Shown here: piece by piece, positions 35,066 through 41,677 of the stretch
Numbering within the stretch: the first letter of the stretch is position 1
How the letters are laid out: the number at the start of each line of letters is the position of its first letter
Assembly (NCBI GenBank): GCA_938028765.1
Contig: CALIZF010000044.1
Span: forward strand, 1 to 41,677
DNA: 41,677 nt
Reading direction: 5' to 3'
Source: an uncultured Paracoccaceae bacterium
Lineage (GTDB): Bacteria > Pseudomonadota > Alphaproteobacteria > Rhodobacterales > Rhodobacteraceae
Made by a program: the position numbers and the translations under genes
The notes under the pieces: model-generated
Database searches by the model: none
Told to the model about the DNA's origin: nothing
Seen by the model: the letters and a program-made list of their open reading frames with translations, nothing else

Positions 35066-35229
35066 TGGCAGTGCACAAGCCCGGTGCTGTTGTCCATGTG
35101 ACAGCACTGGCCGGGCGGCGAGGATTTCCGGCAGCCGCCCCCGTGCGCCGCAAGCGGCGCCGGCAGGGCGAGCAGGGAGACGACACCCAAAACGAACAGT
35201 GCACGCAAGGCCAGACTTCCCGGTTCCAT
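35062..35229 (-). CDS. small exported Cys/His-rich protein with YHYH-like C-terminus
   Basis: A 55-residue product. An N-terminal signal peptide or anchor (LALRALFVLGVVSLLALPAPLAA, cleaved before H) is followed by a 28-residue mature part with four cysteines and five histidines: HGGGCRKSSPPGQCCHM, then GLVHCH. The ending resembles short YHYH/excalibur-like motifs of the form CHxDRKTGxYHCH, found in small exported proteins and thought to bind metals. Metal binding here is inference. ATG 35229 was chosen for the leader; an upstream in-frame start exists. It is convergent with pepN and shares the palindromic CTAG stop. The 114 bases upstream separate it from the divergent acyltransferase gene. 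Confidence 0.6.
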   Translation of the reverse strand: MEPGSLALRALFVLGVVSLLALPAPLAAHGGGCRKSSPPGQCCHMDNSTGLVHCH

Positions 35230-35343
35230 TTCGTCACCCTCGCGACCTAGGGCATTGGCGGGAACTTGCAACGACCGGGTGGCCAATCAGGACCGTCCGC
35301 GAACCGTCACCCGACTGTCACTGCGCCCTGTGAAGATGTGGGG

Positions 35344-36222
35344 ATGCGCGAGCGACTCGACCCGCTGATCGCCGAACGGGCGCCCTGGCTGTTCACGGGC
35401 CGGCCGCTCCATCGGCTGGCCCTGCGCGTGCTGATGCGCATGCTCGGCTATGCGCGGACGGTGGCGGTGGCCGAAACCCTCCGGGACCTGCCCGCGCCCG
35501 CGATCATGGATGCGGTGGCCGGTCTGATTGCGCGCGACGTGGCGGTCGAGGGGCTGGAGCATCTGCCGTGCACCGGCCCCGGCCTGATCGTCTGCAACCA
35601 CCCGACGGGGATCGCGGACGGGCTGGTGCTGTGGCACCTGATCGCGCCGCTGCGCCCCGACCTCTGGGTCTATGCCAATCGCGACATCCTTCGCGTTCTG
35701 CCGCAGATGGCCGACATCGTCGTGCCGGTTGAATGGCGGCCCGAGAAGCGGACGCTGGCCAAGACGCGCGAGACGATGGCGATCACCCGCGCGGCGATCG
35801 AGGCGGGCCGGATGGGCGTGATCTTCCCGTCGGGCCGGCTGGCGCAGCGGCGGGGTCTGAAGCTGCACGAGCGGCCCTGGATGGCCTCGGCCGCGATGCT
35901 GGCGCGGAAATACGACCTTCCTGTGATCCCGCTGCACATCCGGGCACGGAACTCGGCGCTGTTCTACCTGTTCGACCTGATCCACCCCACGTTGCGGGAC
36001 ATCACCCTGTTCCACGAGACGCTGAACAAGGACCGCCAGCCCTTCCGCGTGACGGTCGGCCGTCCGGTCGCGGGCGCACGGCTGCCGGCGCGGTCGGAAG
36101 ACGGGATCGCGGTCCTGCGCGATGCGGTGCTGTCGCTCGGCGGGCGCGGGGCGCCGGCGGTCAGTCTGCTTGCCGCAACGCGAACACCGACATGGTGGCG
36201 ACCGAAAGCGCGGCCTGTCTAG
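35344..36222 (+). CDS. lysophospholipid acyltransferase family protein (PlsC-like)
   Basis: A 292-residue membrane-associated acyltransferase. The catalytic HX4D motif is in CNHPTGIADG (H86, D92 spaced as HPTGIAD), and the glycerol-phosphate binding region is GVIFPSGRLAQRRG. The motif has one extra residue relative to the strict H-x4-D form, so the aspartate assignment is tentative. The protein starts RERLDPLIAERAPWLFTGRP with an amphipathic region before the domain. It may acylate a lysophospholipid, lyso-ornithine lipid or glycerol phosphate. Its 3' end overlaps the opposite SLT-lipoprotein gene by 62 bases. ATG 35344 follows GAAGATGTGGGG and fits the family start. Confidence 0.82.
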   Translation: MRERLDPLIAERAPWLFTGRPLHRLALRVLMRMLGYARTVAVAETLRDLPAPAIMDAVAGLIARDVAVEGLEHLPCTGPGLIVCNHPTGIADGLVLWHLIAPLRPDLWVYANRDILRVLPQMADIVVPVEWRPEKRTLAKTRETMAITRAAIEAGRMGVIFPSGRLAQRRGLKLHERPWMASAAMLARKYDLPVIPLHIRARNSALFYLFDLIHPTLRDITLFHETLNKDRQPFRVTVGRPVAGARLPARSEDGIAVLRDAVLSLGGRGAPAVSLLAATRTPTWWRPKARPV

Positions 36223-36805
36223 GCGCGCAGTACGCCTGCGCGCGCGTCCATGCCGCCATCTCGGCCCTTTTCGCAGCCGAGCGGAACGGCGCCCAATCCC
36301 GCCCCAGGCCCTCGCGCCCATTCCCGGCCACCATGTTGTCCTTCGGGACCTGAACCGAGGCGATCTTCAGCGCGCAGGACAGGTTCGCTGCTCCGTCCTG
36401 CAGTTCGGACACCGAATCGGCCTCGCAGCCGAACCAGCGCGCCGACCGCGGGCTGATCTGGGTCAGACCGATCCACAGGCCGCCTCCGCCCGCGGCGCGC
36501 GGGTTCCATGTGCTTTCGTGCTTGGCCAGGGCCGAGAGGATCCCCACCCAGAAGGCGCGCCGGTCGGCCATGCTCGCGTTGCGATAGCCGGGGCACCAGA
36601 TGTCGATGTCGTGCGGCACAAGGCTCGCAAGCTGCGTGTCGTATTCCTCGGCCTCCTGCAAGGCGCGCGCGGTCCAGATCTGCGCTTCGGGGTGGTGATC
36701 CCACCGCATCACGGGCACAGCCGCCCGGTTCGCCGGCACCGTCATGCAGGCGGCGGGCAGCAGCCCGAGCATCGCCGCAACCAGCGTTCGCGCAATCCGT
36801 CTCAT
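36161..36805 (-). CDS. SLT-domain lipoprotein (lytic transglycosylase-like)
   Basis: A 214-residue lipoprotein: lipobox LPAAC (cysteine 20), then a lysozyme-like domain. Catalytic glutamate 97 lies in LAKHESTWNPRAAGGGG, followed by the typical WIGLTQISPRSARWFGC. This matches the soluble lytic transglycosylase pattern (ES...GLxQI). It would cut glycan strands of peptidoglycan in the periplasm, possibly making room for envelope machines. Three further cysteines (71, about 127, about 144) could form disulfides. The C-terminal 20 residues are encoded in DNA that also encodes the end of the acyltransferase on the other strand. Start ATG 36805 begins the leader. Confidence 0.85.
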   Translation of the reverse strand: MRRIARTLVAAMLGLLPAACMTVPANRAAVPVMRWDHHPEAQIWTARALQEAEEYDTQLASLVPHDIDIWCPGYRNASMADRRAFWVGILSALAKHESTWNPRAAGGGGLWIGLTQISPRSARWFGCEADSVSELQDGAANLSCALKIASVQVPKDNMVAGNGREGLGRDWAPFRSAAKRAEMAAWTRAQAYCAPRQAALSVATMSVFALRQAD

Positions 36806-37084
36806 GTCCGTCCATCTGGCAGCCCCGGCCCCCCGGCCGGCGCCGGACCGTCGCGCAAAGAAACCGCGTTAAGCAACCTGACGCAGTCGTGATCGGCAGG
36901 CCTCCGCGCGTGATTCGCCCCCATATCGGCGGATTTCCGCACGCCTGCCGCGCCGCAGCGACGATCTGCGCTCGCCGGCACAGATCGGCCGGTGCGGGGG
37001 GGGGAAGGGGGGCCTGCCGCGCCGGCGGCTTGCGGGCCGGCGCGCCCTCGCCTAGAGCACGGGGCTGAAGAAAGGCGGCCCCGC

Positions 37085-38590
37085 ATGACGCAGCACTTCC
37101 GCACCCCCGAACCCCGGATCATCGCCGGCGCCCGGTCGGACTGGGAAATCGTGATCGGGATGGAGGTGCACGCCCAGGTGTCGAGCGAGGCCAAGCTGTT
37201 TTCCGGCGCCTCGACCGCCGTCGGCGCCGAGCCGAACGCGAACGTCAGCTTCGTCGATGCCGCGATGCCGGGAATGCTGCCGGTCATCAACGCGTTCTGC
37301 GTGGAACAGGCGGTGCGCACCGGCCTTGGGCTGAAGGCGCGGATCAACCTCTACTCGGCCTTCGACCGCAAGAACTACTTCTATCCCGACCTGCCGCAGG
37401 GCTATCAGATCAGCCAGCTCTATCACCCCCTTGTCGGCGAGGGCGAGGTGCTGGTCGAAATGGGCCCGGGTGTGGCCCGCCGCGTGCGGATCGAGCGCAT
37501 CCACCTCGAACAGGACGCGGGCAAGTCGATCCACGACCTCGACCCGAACCTGTCCTTCGTGGACCTGAACCGCACTGGTGTGGCGCTGATGGAGATCGTG
37601 AGCCGCCCCGACATCCGCGGGCCCGAGGAAGCGGCGGCCTATCTTGCCAAGCTGCGCCAGATCCTGCGCTACCTTGGAACCTGCGACGGCAACATGCAGA
37701 ACGGCAACCTGCGGGCGGACGTGAACGTCTCGGTCTGCCGGCCGGGCGCCTACGAGGCGTGGCTGGCCGGCGACAAGGGCGCGCTCGGGACGCGCTGCGA
37801 GATCAAGAACATGAACTCGATGCGCTTCATCCAAGCCGCGATCGAGTATGAGGCGCGCCGGCAGATCGCCGTCCTCGAGGACGGCGGGACGGTCGAGCAG
37901 GAAACCCGCCTCTACGATCCCGACAAGGGCGAGACGCGGTCGATGCGGTCGAAGGAAGAGGCGCACGACTACCGCTACTTTCCCGACCCCGACCTTCTGC
38001 CGCTGGAACTCGATCAGGCCTGGGTCGATGCCATCGCGGCCGCGATGCCGGAACTGCCCGACGCCCGCAAGGCGCGCTACATGGCCGATTACGGCCTGTC
38101 CGACTACGACGCCGGCGTGCTGACCGCCGAGAAGGAGAACGCGGTCTATTTCGAGGCGGTGGCGCAGGGCCGCGACGGCAAGCAGGCCGCGAACTGGGTC
38201 ATCAACGACCTGTTCGGGCGGCTGAAGAAGGACGGACGCGACATCGCCGACTGCCCGGTTTCGCCCGCACAGCTGGGCGCGATCCTCGACCTGATCTCTG
38301 CCGGAACGATTTCCGGCAAGATCGCCAAAGACCTGTTCGAGATCGTCTATACCGAGGGCGGCGACCCGGCCGCGATCGTGAAGGCGCGCGGGATGGAGCA
38401 GGTGACCGACACCGGCGCGATCGAGGCGGCGGTGGATGCGGTGATCGCCGCGAACCCTGCCCAGGCCGAAAAGGCGCGCGCGAACGCGAAGCTGGCGGGA
38501 TGGTTCGTCGGCCAGGTGATGAAGGCCACCGGCGGCAAGGCAAACCCGGCGGCCGTCAACGACCTGGTGCTGCGCAAGCTGGGCCTGTGA
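37085..38590 (+). CDS. gatB: Asp-tRNA(Asn)/Glu-tRNA(Gln) amidotransferase subunit B
   Basis: A 501-residue subunit of the GatCAB complex, which amidates misacylated Glu-tRNA(Gln) or Asp-tRNA(Asn). The family opening [21 protein letters not shown] (the cradle domain), [52 protein letters not shown] and [13 protein letters not shown] are intact. The C-terminal GatB/YqeY tail ends with [28 protein letters not shown]. The length is normal (about 500). It starts after AAGAAAGG. gatA and gatC are not adjacent, which is common in this group. The 279-base gap upstream contains runs of nine and six G (about 36995-37012) and no gene. Confidence 0.97.
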   Translation: MTQHFRTPEPRIIAGARSDWEIVIGMEVHAQVSSEAKLFSGASTAVGAEPNANVSFVDAAMPGMLPVINAFCVEQAVRTGLGLKARINLYSAFDRKNYFYPDLPQGYQISQLYHPLVGEGEVLVEMGPGVARRVRIERIHLEQDAGKSIHDLDPNLSFVDLNRTGVALMEIVSRPDIRGPEEAAAYLAKLRQILRYLGTCDGNMQNGNLRADVNVSVCRPGAYEAWLAGDKGALGTRCEIKNMNSMRFIQAAIEYEARRQIAVLEDGGTVEQETRLYDPDKGETRSMRSKEEAHDYRYFPDPDLLPLELDQAWVDAIAAAMPELPDARKARYMADYGLSDYDAGVLTAEKENAVYFEAVAQGRDGKQAANWVINDLFGRLKKDGRDIADCPVSPAQLGAILDLISAGTISGKIAKDLFEIVYTEGGDPAAIVKARGMEQVTDTGAIEAAVDAVIAANPAQAEKARANAKLAGWFVGQVMKATGGKANPAAVNDLVLRKLGL

Positions 38591-38729
38591 CGAACCCGCG
38601 GCGTCGGCGCGCCGTCGGGGTAGGCTGCGGGAAGCCGCTCCTGCACTGCGGGTCCGCGGCGGATGCCGCGCCCGGCGCCCGGCTGCCCTGCGGTCGTCCC
38701 GCCCGTGCCCTGCCGATGCCGAGATTCCT

Positions 38730-38757
38730 TTGCAAAGGCAGGGCGATCGCGCATAGT
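38730..38757 (+). promoter_or_regulatory. putative promoter of the DUF4177 gene
   Basis: TTGCAA (38730-38735) and CATAGT (38752-38757) are separated by 16 bases and lie about 27 bases before the ATG at 38784. The rest of the 193-base gap after gatB has no gene. Assignment rests only on box similarity. Confidence 0.35.
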
Positions 38758-38783
38758 TGCGCAGTCAAACCGCCGAGGCCGGG

Positions 38784-39323
38784 ATGGAACGCTACGAATA
38801 CAAGGTGGTGCCCGCGCCTGCGCGCGGCGAGAAGGCGAAGGGCGCAAGGACCACGGCCGACCGCTTTGCCCTGGCGTTGACGCAGCTGATGAATCGGCTG
38901 GGCGGCGAAGGGTGGGAATACCTGCGCGCCGACAGCCTGCCCTGCGAGGAGCGCGTGGGCCTGACCGGCCGGCAGACGACGTTCCAGCACATGCTGGTCT
39001 TCCGCCGCGCCGTGGCGGCGGCAGCCTCGCCGCCCGTGGTTGGCCCGGTCGCTGCGCCGGCGGACGAGCCGGCCCCGGCACACGCCCCGGGCGCGTCCCC
39101 CGCGGCCGCGCCGGCGGCGGCCGAACCTGTCACGCTGCCCGGCCCCGATCCGATGGACGACGCCGCCCGCCGCGCCGGCATGATCGCCCCTGTGGCGCGG
39201 CCGGTGTTCGGCCCTGCGCCGCGGCTTGTGGCAACACCCGAGGCCGGCCTCGGGCTGCGCCGGCCCGGCGCCTTCGCGGCGATCCGCGCCCCCCGAGACC
39301 GGGACGGCGACGGGGCGGCCTGA
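38784..39323 (+). CDS. DUF4177 domain protein with long proline/alanine-rich tail
   Basis: A 179-residue protein. The N-terminal 75 residues match DUF4177, a small alpha-beta fold: MERYEYKVVPAPARGEKAKG, LTQLMNRLGGEGWEYLRADSLP, and TFQHMLVFRR. The rest is a low-complexity alanine/proline linker (about 78-125) and a basic tail (PVFGPAPRLVATPEAGLGLRR). DUF4177 proteins have no established function. ATG 38784 was chosen because MERYEYKVV is the family's usual start. The gene ends exactly against the opposite P450 gene: the sequence TGATCA at 39321-39326 gives both stop codons with no intergenic base. Confidence 0.82.
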   Translation: MERYEYKVVPAPARGEKAKGARTTADRFALALTQLMNRLGGEGWEYLRADSLPCEERVGLTGRQTTFQHMLVFRRAVAAAASPPVVGPVAAPADEPAPAHAPGASPAAAPAAAEPVTLPGPDPMDDAARRAGMIAPVARPVFGPAPRLVATPEAGLGLRRPGAFAAIRAPRDRDGDGAA

Positions 39324-40682
39324 TCAGGAGGCCGGTTCCGCGGTCAGCCATACGCCGCCTTCGGGACGCAGGGTCAGGATCATCACCGGCCGGGGCGCGC
39401 GCCCCGGCACCGCCGCCAGGCGCACCCGCTGCAGGATCGTGGCCAGGATGATCAGCGCCTCCTGCACCGCGAAGGCCGCGCCGATGCAGATGCGGGGTCC
39501 GTCGCCGAAGGGCAGATAGGCGAACCGGTCGGGCGGCGGGCCGAGGAACCGTTCGGGCTTGAAGGCATCGGGGGCGTCCCACAGCCGGCGGTGGCGGTGC
39601 AGCGCATAGACCGGCAGCATGACCGTGTCGCCCGCCAGCACGCGCGCGCCGGCCAGCTCGTCGGCGGCGCGCGCGGTGCGCGCGAGGAACCCCGCCGGCG
39701 GGTAGAGGCGCAGCGCCTCGTCGATCACCGCGCGCAGGAAGGGCATCGCCGCCGCCCGCTCCGCCCCCACGGGACCGTCGCCCGCAACCGCCCGAACCTC
39801 GGCCCGGGCGCGGTCCTGCGCATCCGGGTGCGTCGCCAGCAGCCACAGCGCCCAGGCGAGCGTCAGCGCCGTCGTCTCGTGCCCCGCGACGATGAAGGTC
39901 AGGATGTTGTCGCGCAGTTCCGCAGGCGACATCCTGCGGCCGGTCTGCGGATCGCGCGCCGCCGCCATCAGGTCGAGAAGGTCGGGCACCGGGCGCGGAC
40001 CGGCCGCGAGGCGCGCCGCGATGGCCGCATCCGCGCCCGCCTTCATCGCCCGCACGGTCCGCGCGGCGAAGGCGCGTTCGGGCCGCGGCACCCAGGGCGG
40101 AAACCCGAGGATATCGAGCAGCGACACCCGTGCCACCTCGTCGATGTAGCGCTCGATCGCGCGGTGCGTTGCGTCGCGGTCGAACCCCGCCCCCGACACG
40201 GTGACATCCGCGATCACCTCGAAGGTCGCCGTCACCATCTCGGCGAAGGCGTCGAAGGCGCGCCGGCCCGCGACCGCCGCGATTCGGTCGGCGGCACGTC
40301 CGGCCGCGGCCGACATCACCGGGGCCAGTGCCGCGATGTTGCGGGCCGCGAACGCGGGGGCGGCGGCGCGGCGCTGCCACAGCCAGTCCGCACCCTCGGC
40401 GACGAAGAGCCCGTTCCCGACGCCGGGCTGCAGGACCAGCTTGGTCACGACGGATTTCGGATAGTCCTCCACCCGTTCACGCAGCACGCGGCGCAGCGCA
40501 GCCGGATCGGTCAGCATGTGCCAGCGGCGCGGGAAGCTGCCCGAGACCACGGGCCGGTGCAACGACGCCTCGGGCACCATCGACAAAACGTTGCGCCGGG
40601 CCGCGGCGAAGGTCGCCAGCACCCCCATCGGCCCCGGGGCCAGCGTCGCGCGCGGCGGCAGCGGTTCGGTGTCGAGCGGCAT
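39324..40682 (-). CDS. cytochrome P450 monooxygenase
   Basis: A 452-residue soluble P450 with all hallmark elements: I-helix oxygen-binding AGHETT (266-271), K-helix EALRLYPP with the ExxR pair, PERF, and the haem loop FGDGPRICIG with the thiolate cysteine near residue 399. Other segments (FAEMVTATFEVIADVTVSG, PPDRFAYLPFGDG) fit the broad bacterial group related to CYP102/CYP4-like fatty-acid hydroxylases, but the substrate cannot be read from sequence. No ferredoxin, flavodoxin or reductase gene is close, so it must use partners encoded elsewhere. Start ATG 40682 precedes PLDTEPLPPRATLAPGP, a usual proline-rich leader. It is divergent from the lipoprotein gene at 40798. Confidence 0.92.
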   Translation of the reverse strand: MPLDTEPLPPRATLAPGPMGVLATFAAARRNVLSMVPEASLHRPVVSGSFPRRWHMLTDPAALRRVLRERVEDYPKSVVTKLVLQPGVGNGLFVAEGADWLWQRRAAAPAFAARNIAALAPVMSAAAGRAADRIAAVAGRRAFDAFAEMVTATFEVIADVTVSGAGFDRDATHRAIERYIDEVARVSLLDILGFPPWVPRPERAFAARTVRAMKAGADAAIAARLAAGPRPVPDLLDLMAAARDPQTGRRMSPAELRDNILTFIVAGHETTALTLAWALWLLATHPDAQDRARAEVRAVAGDGPVGAERAAAMPFLRAVIDEALRLYPPAGFLARTARAADELAGARVLAGDTVMLPVYALHRHRRLWDAPDAFKPERFLGPPPDRFAYLPFGDGPRICIGAAFAVQEALIILATILQRVRLAAVPGRAPRPVMILTLRPEGGVWLTAEPAS

Positions 40683-40773
40683 CAGACGCCTCACGTTTTG
40701 ATGGCAGATAGGCGGGCCCCCGCGGGCCGCAAGCGTGCGGCGTTGCGGCAGGCCGCCCCATCCGATAAGGGGA

Positions 40774-40794
40774 CAGGGCCCCGACGGAGCCCTG
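40774..40794 (+). promoter_or_regulatory. hairpin overlapping the ribosome binding site of the 40798 gene
   Basis: CAGGGC (40774-40779) pairs with GCCCTG (40789-40794) around a 9-base loop. The likely Shine-Dalgarno GGAG (40786-40789) lies in the loop and first stem base, 8 bases before the ATG. Sequestration of the site is possible but untested. Confidence 0.3.
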
Positions 40795-40797
40795 CCG

Positions 40798-41430
40798 ATG
40801 CGCCTTGCCGCCGCCCTGATCGCCCTGGCCCTCGCCGCCGGCTGCGCCCCGCCGCGCCAGCCGATCGGCGAGTTTCCCGCCCGCCTCGGCGCGATGCAGC
40901 TTGGCCATGTGGTGGTCGTCGCCGACAAGCCCACCGTCTCGCCCATCTCGCGCGAGGCGACCGCCGAGGAATGGACGGCAGCGCTCAAGAAGGCCTTCGA
41001 GGACCGCTTCGGCCGCAACGAAGGGACGAAGTGGTACCACTTCGGCCTGCATGTGGACGGCTATGCGCTTGCCCCGCCCGGCGTGCCGCTGGTCGCCACG
41101 CCGCGGTCGGTGCTGATCCTGTCGGCCACGCTCTGGGACGACGAGAAGGGCGGCAAGGTCAACGACACGCCAAAGCAGTTGACCGTGTTCGAAAGCCTGT
41201 CGGGGGAAACCGCACTCGGATCGGGCCTCTTCAAGACGCGCGAGCAGCAGATCGAGGCGCTGGCGTTCAACGCCGCCCTCGAGGTCGAGAAATGGCTGCT
41301 CGAGAACCCCCAGTGGTTCCCCGAACCGCCGCCGCCCGACGCCGCTTCCGATGCGATGACGGCCGCGCCGCTGCCGCCGGCGGCCACATCGCCCGCGACC
41401 CTCCGCCCCCTGCGGCGGCCCGGTGCCTGA
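40798..41430 (+). CDS. lipoprotein of unknown function
   Basis: A 210-residue protein with a clear lipoprotein signal (LALAAGC, cysteine 16). The mature domain, about residues 30-180, contains VVVVADKPTVSPISREATAEEW, TKWYHFGLHVDGYALAPPG and SVLILSATLWDDEKGGKVND. The last 35 residues are a low-complexity proline/alanine tail. I do not recognise a named domain, although similar envelope lipoproteins of about 200 residues are widespread in Rhodobacterales (from memory, not searched). The start at 40798 is fixed by the leader and by GGAG 8 bases upstream. It is divergent from the P450 gene and lies just before EF-Tu. Confidence 0.75.
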   Translation: MRLAAALIALALAAGCAPPRQPIGEFPARLGAMQLGHVVVVADKPTVSPISREATAEEWTAALKKAFEDRFGRNEGTKWYHFGLHVDGYALAPPGVPLVATPRSVLILSATLWDDEKGGKVNDTPKQLTVFESLSGETALGSGLFKTREQQIEALAFNAALEVEKWLLENPQWFPEPPPPDAASDAMTAAPLPPAATSPATLRPLRRPGA

Positions 41431-41542
41431 CCCGCGGACAGCCGCCCCGGCCGCTTGATTTCCGCCAATCGCGCCGATACATGCCGCGCGGTGCTGAATC
41501 GGGCCTGCGCGGATCGCGGCCCCCCAACCGCAGGATGCCGCC

Positions 41543-41677
41543 ATGGCGAAGGCAAAGTTCGAACGGACGAAACCGCATGTGAACATCGGGACGATCGGGC
41601 ACGTCGATCACGGCAAGACGACGCTGACGGCGGCGATCACGAAGTATTTCGGCGAGTTCAAGGCCTACGACCAGATC
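41543..41677 (+). CDS. tuf: translation elongation factor Tu (partial, 5' end only)
   Basis: The first 45 codons of EF-Tu, the GTPase that delivers aminoacyl-tRNA to the ribosome, run off the right edge. [20 protein letters not shown] and the P-loop GHVDHGKTT (residues 19-27) identify it without doubt; the start codon follows CAGGATGCCGCC. A translation-apparatus region (secE, nusG, ribosomal proteins) often lies beside tuf in this group and may continue beyond the window; that is inference. The 112-base gap before it contains TTGATT (41455-41460) as a possible -35 box. Confidence 0.98.
   Translation, partial: MAKAKFERTKPHVNIGTIGHVDHGKTTLTAAITKYFGEFKAYDQI

Noticed and set aside
30628..35250. 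1540-codon plus-strand frame across the photolyase and pepN region
   Set aside because: It is out of frame with pepN, antisense to photolyase, and rich in arginine and glycine; pepN occupies the neighbouring frame with all motifs.
36806..37084. tRNA or small RNA gene before gatB
   Set aside because: No cloverleaf or T-loop sequence was found; G-runs are the only feature.

Overview
The window is chromosomal DNA of very high GC content, close to 70%. The gene set points to an alphaproteobacterium of the Rhodobacterales (Rhodobacter/Paracoccus-like). The clues are a circularly permuted two-piece tmRNA whose tag decodes as ANDNRAPVALAA, an alphaproteobacterial SspB, a Tad locus with an OmpA lipoprotein in the CpaD position, a DUF4169 plus ribbon-helix-helix pair beside fumC, and a malate synthase G. 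The taxon call is inference; no rRNA or tRNA gene was recognised. I saw no insertion sequence, prophage, integrase or CRISPR array, and base composition looks even throughout.

Layout. 1-7.7 kb: a DUF2182 membrane protein cut by the left edge, an orphan polyamine-type solute-binding protein, permuted ssrA, a von Willebrand A-like exported protein (DUF1194), a two-domain chromate transporter, the ClpXP adaptor SspB, a PmtA-like methyltransferase, fumarase C and the DUF4169/RHH pair. 7.9-19.5 kb: a Tad (tight adherence) secretion locus, all on the plus strand: CpaC secretin, OmpA lipoprotein, CpaE/TadZ, CpaF/TadA ATPase, TadB, TadC, two TPR lipoproteins, the prepilin peptidase, then an uncharacterised AAA ATPase and two exported proteins of unknown function. 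No Flp pilin, CpaB or classical CpaD is present. 19.5-22.7 kb: a ligase-associated DEXH helicase and the metallophosphatase PdeM, without their usual ligase and exonuclease partners.

22.9-26.5 kb: tryptophan catabolism (kynU, a possible 33-codon ORF, kynA) and a MATE exporter. 26.5-32.2 kb, minus strand: L,D-transpeptidase, PuuD-like amidotransferase, malate synthase G, and a photolyase/cryptochrome gene followed by a small DUF2256 zinc-ribbon gene. 32.5-41.7 kb: aminopeptidase N, a small Cys/His-rich exported protein, an acyltransferase, an SLT lipoprotein, gatB, a DUF4177 protein, a cytochrome P450, a lipoprotein, and the first 45 codons of EF-Tu at the right edge.

How the parts work together. 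tmRNA tags stalled nascent chains and SspB hands tagged chains to ClpXP; the two genes lie within about 2.3 kb. The Tad block holds the inner-membrane motor and platform, the outer-membrane channel and the maturation protease, but its pilin must come from elsewhere. KynA and KynU are two of the three steps from tryptophan to anthranilate. Several convergent pairs share or abut their stop codons. The least understood and most interesting parts are the AAA ATPase with two exported proteins at the end of the Tad locus, the helicase with no conventional start codon, the DUF2256-photolyase pair and the kynU-kynA small ORF.
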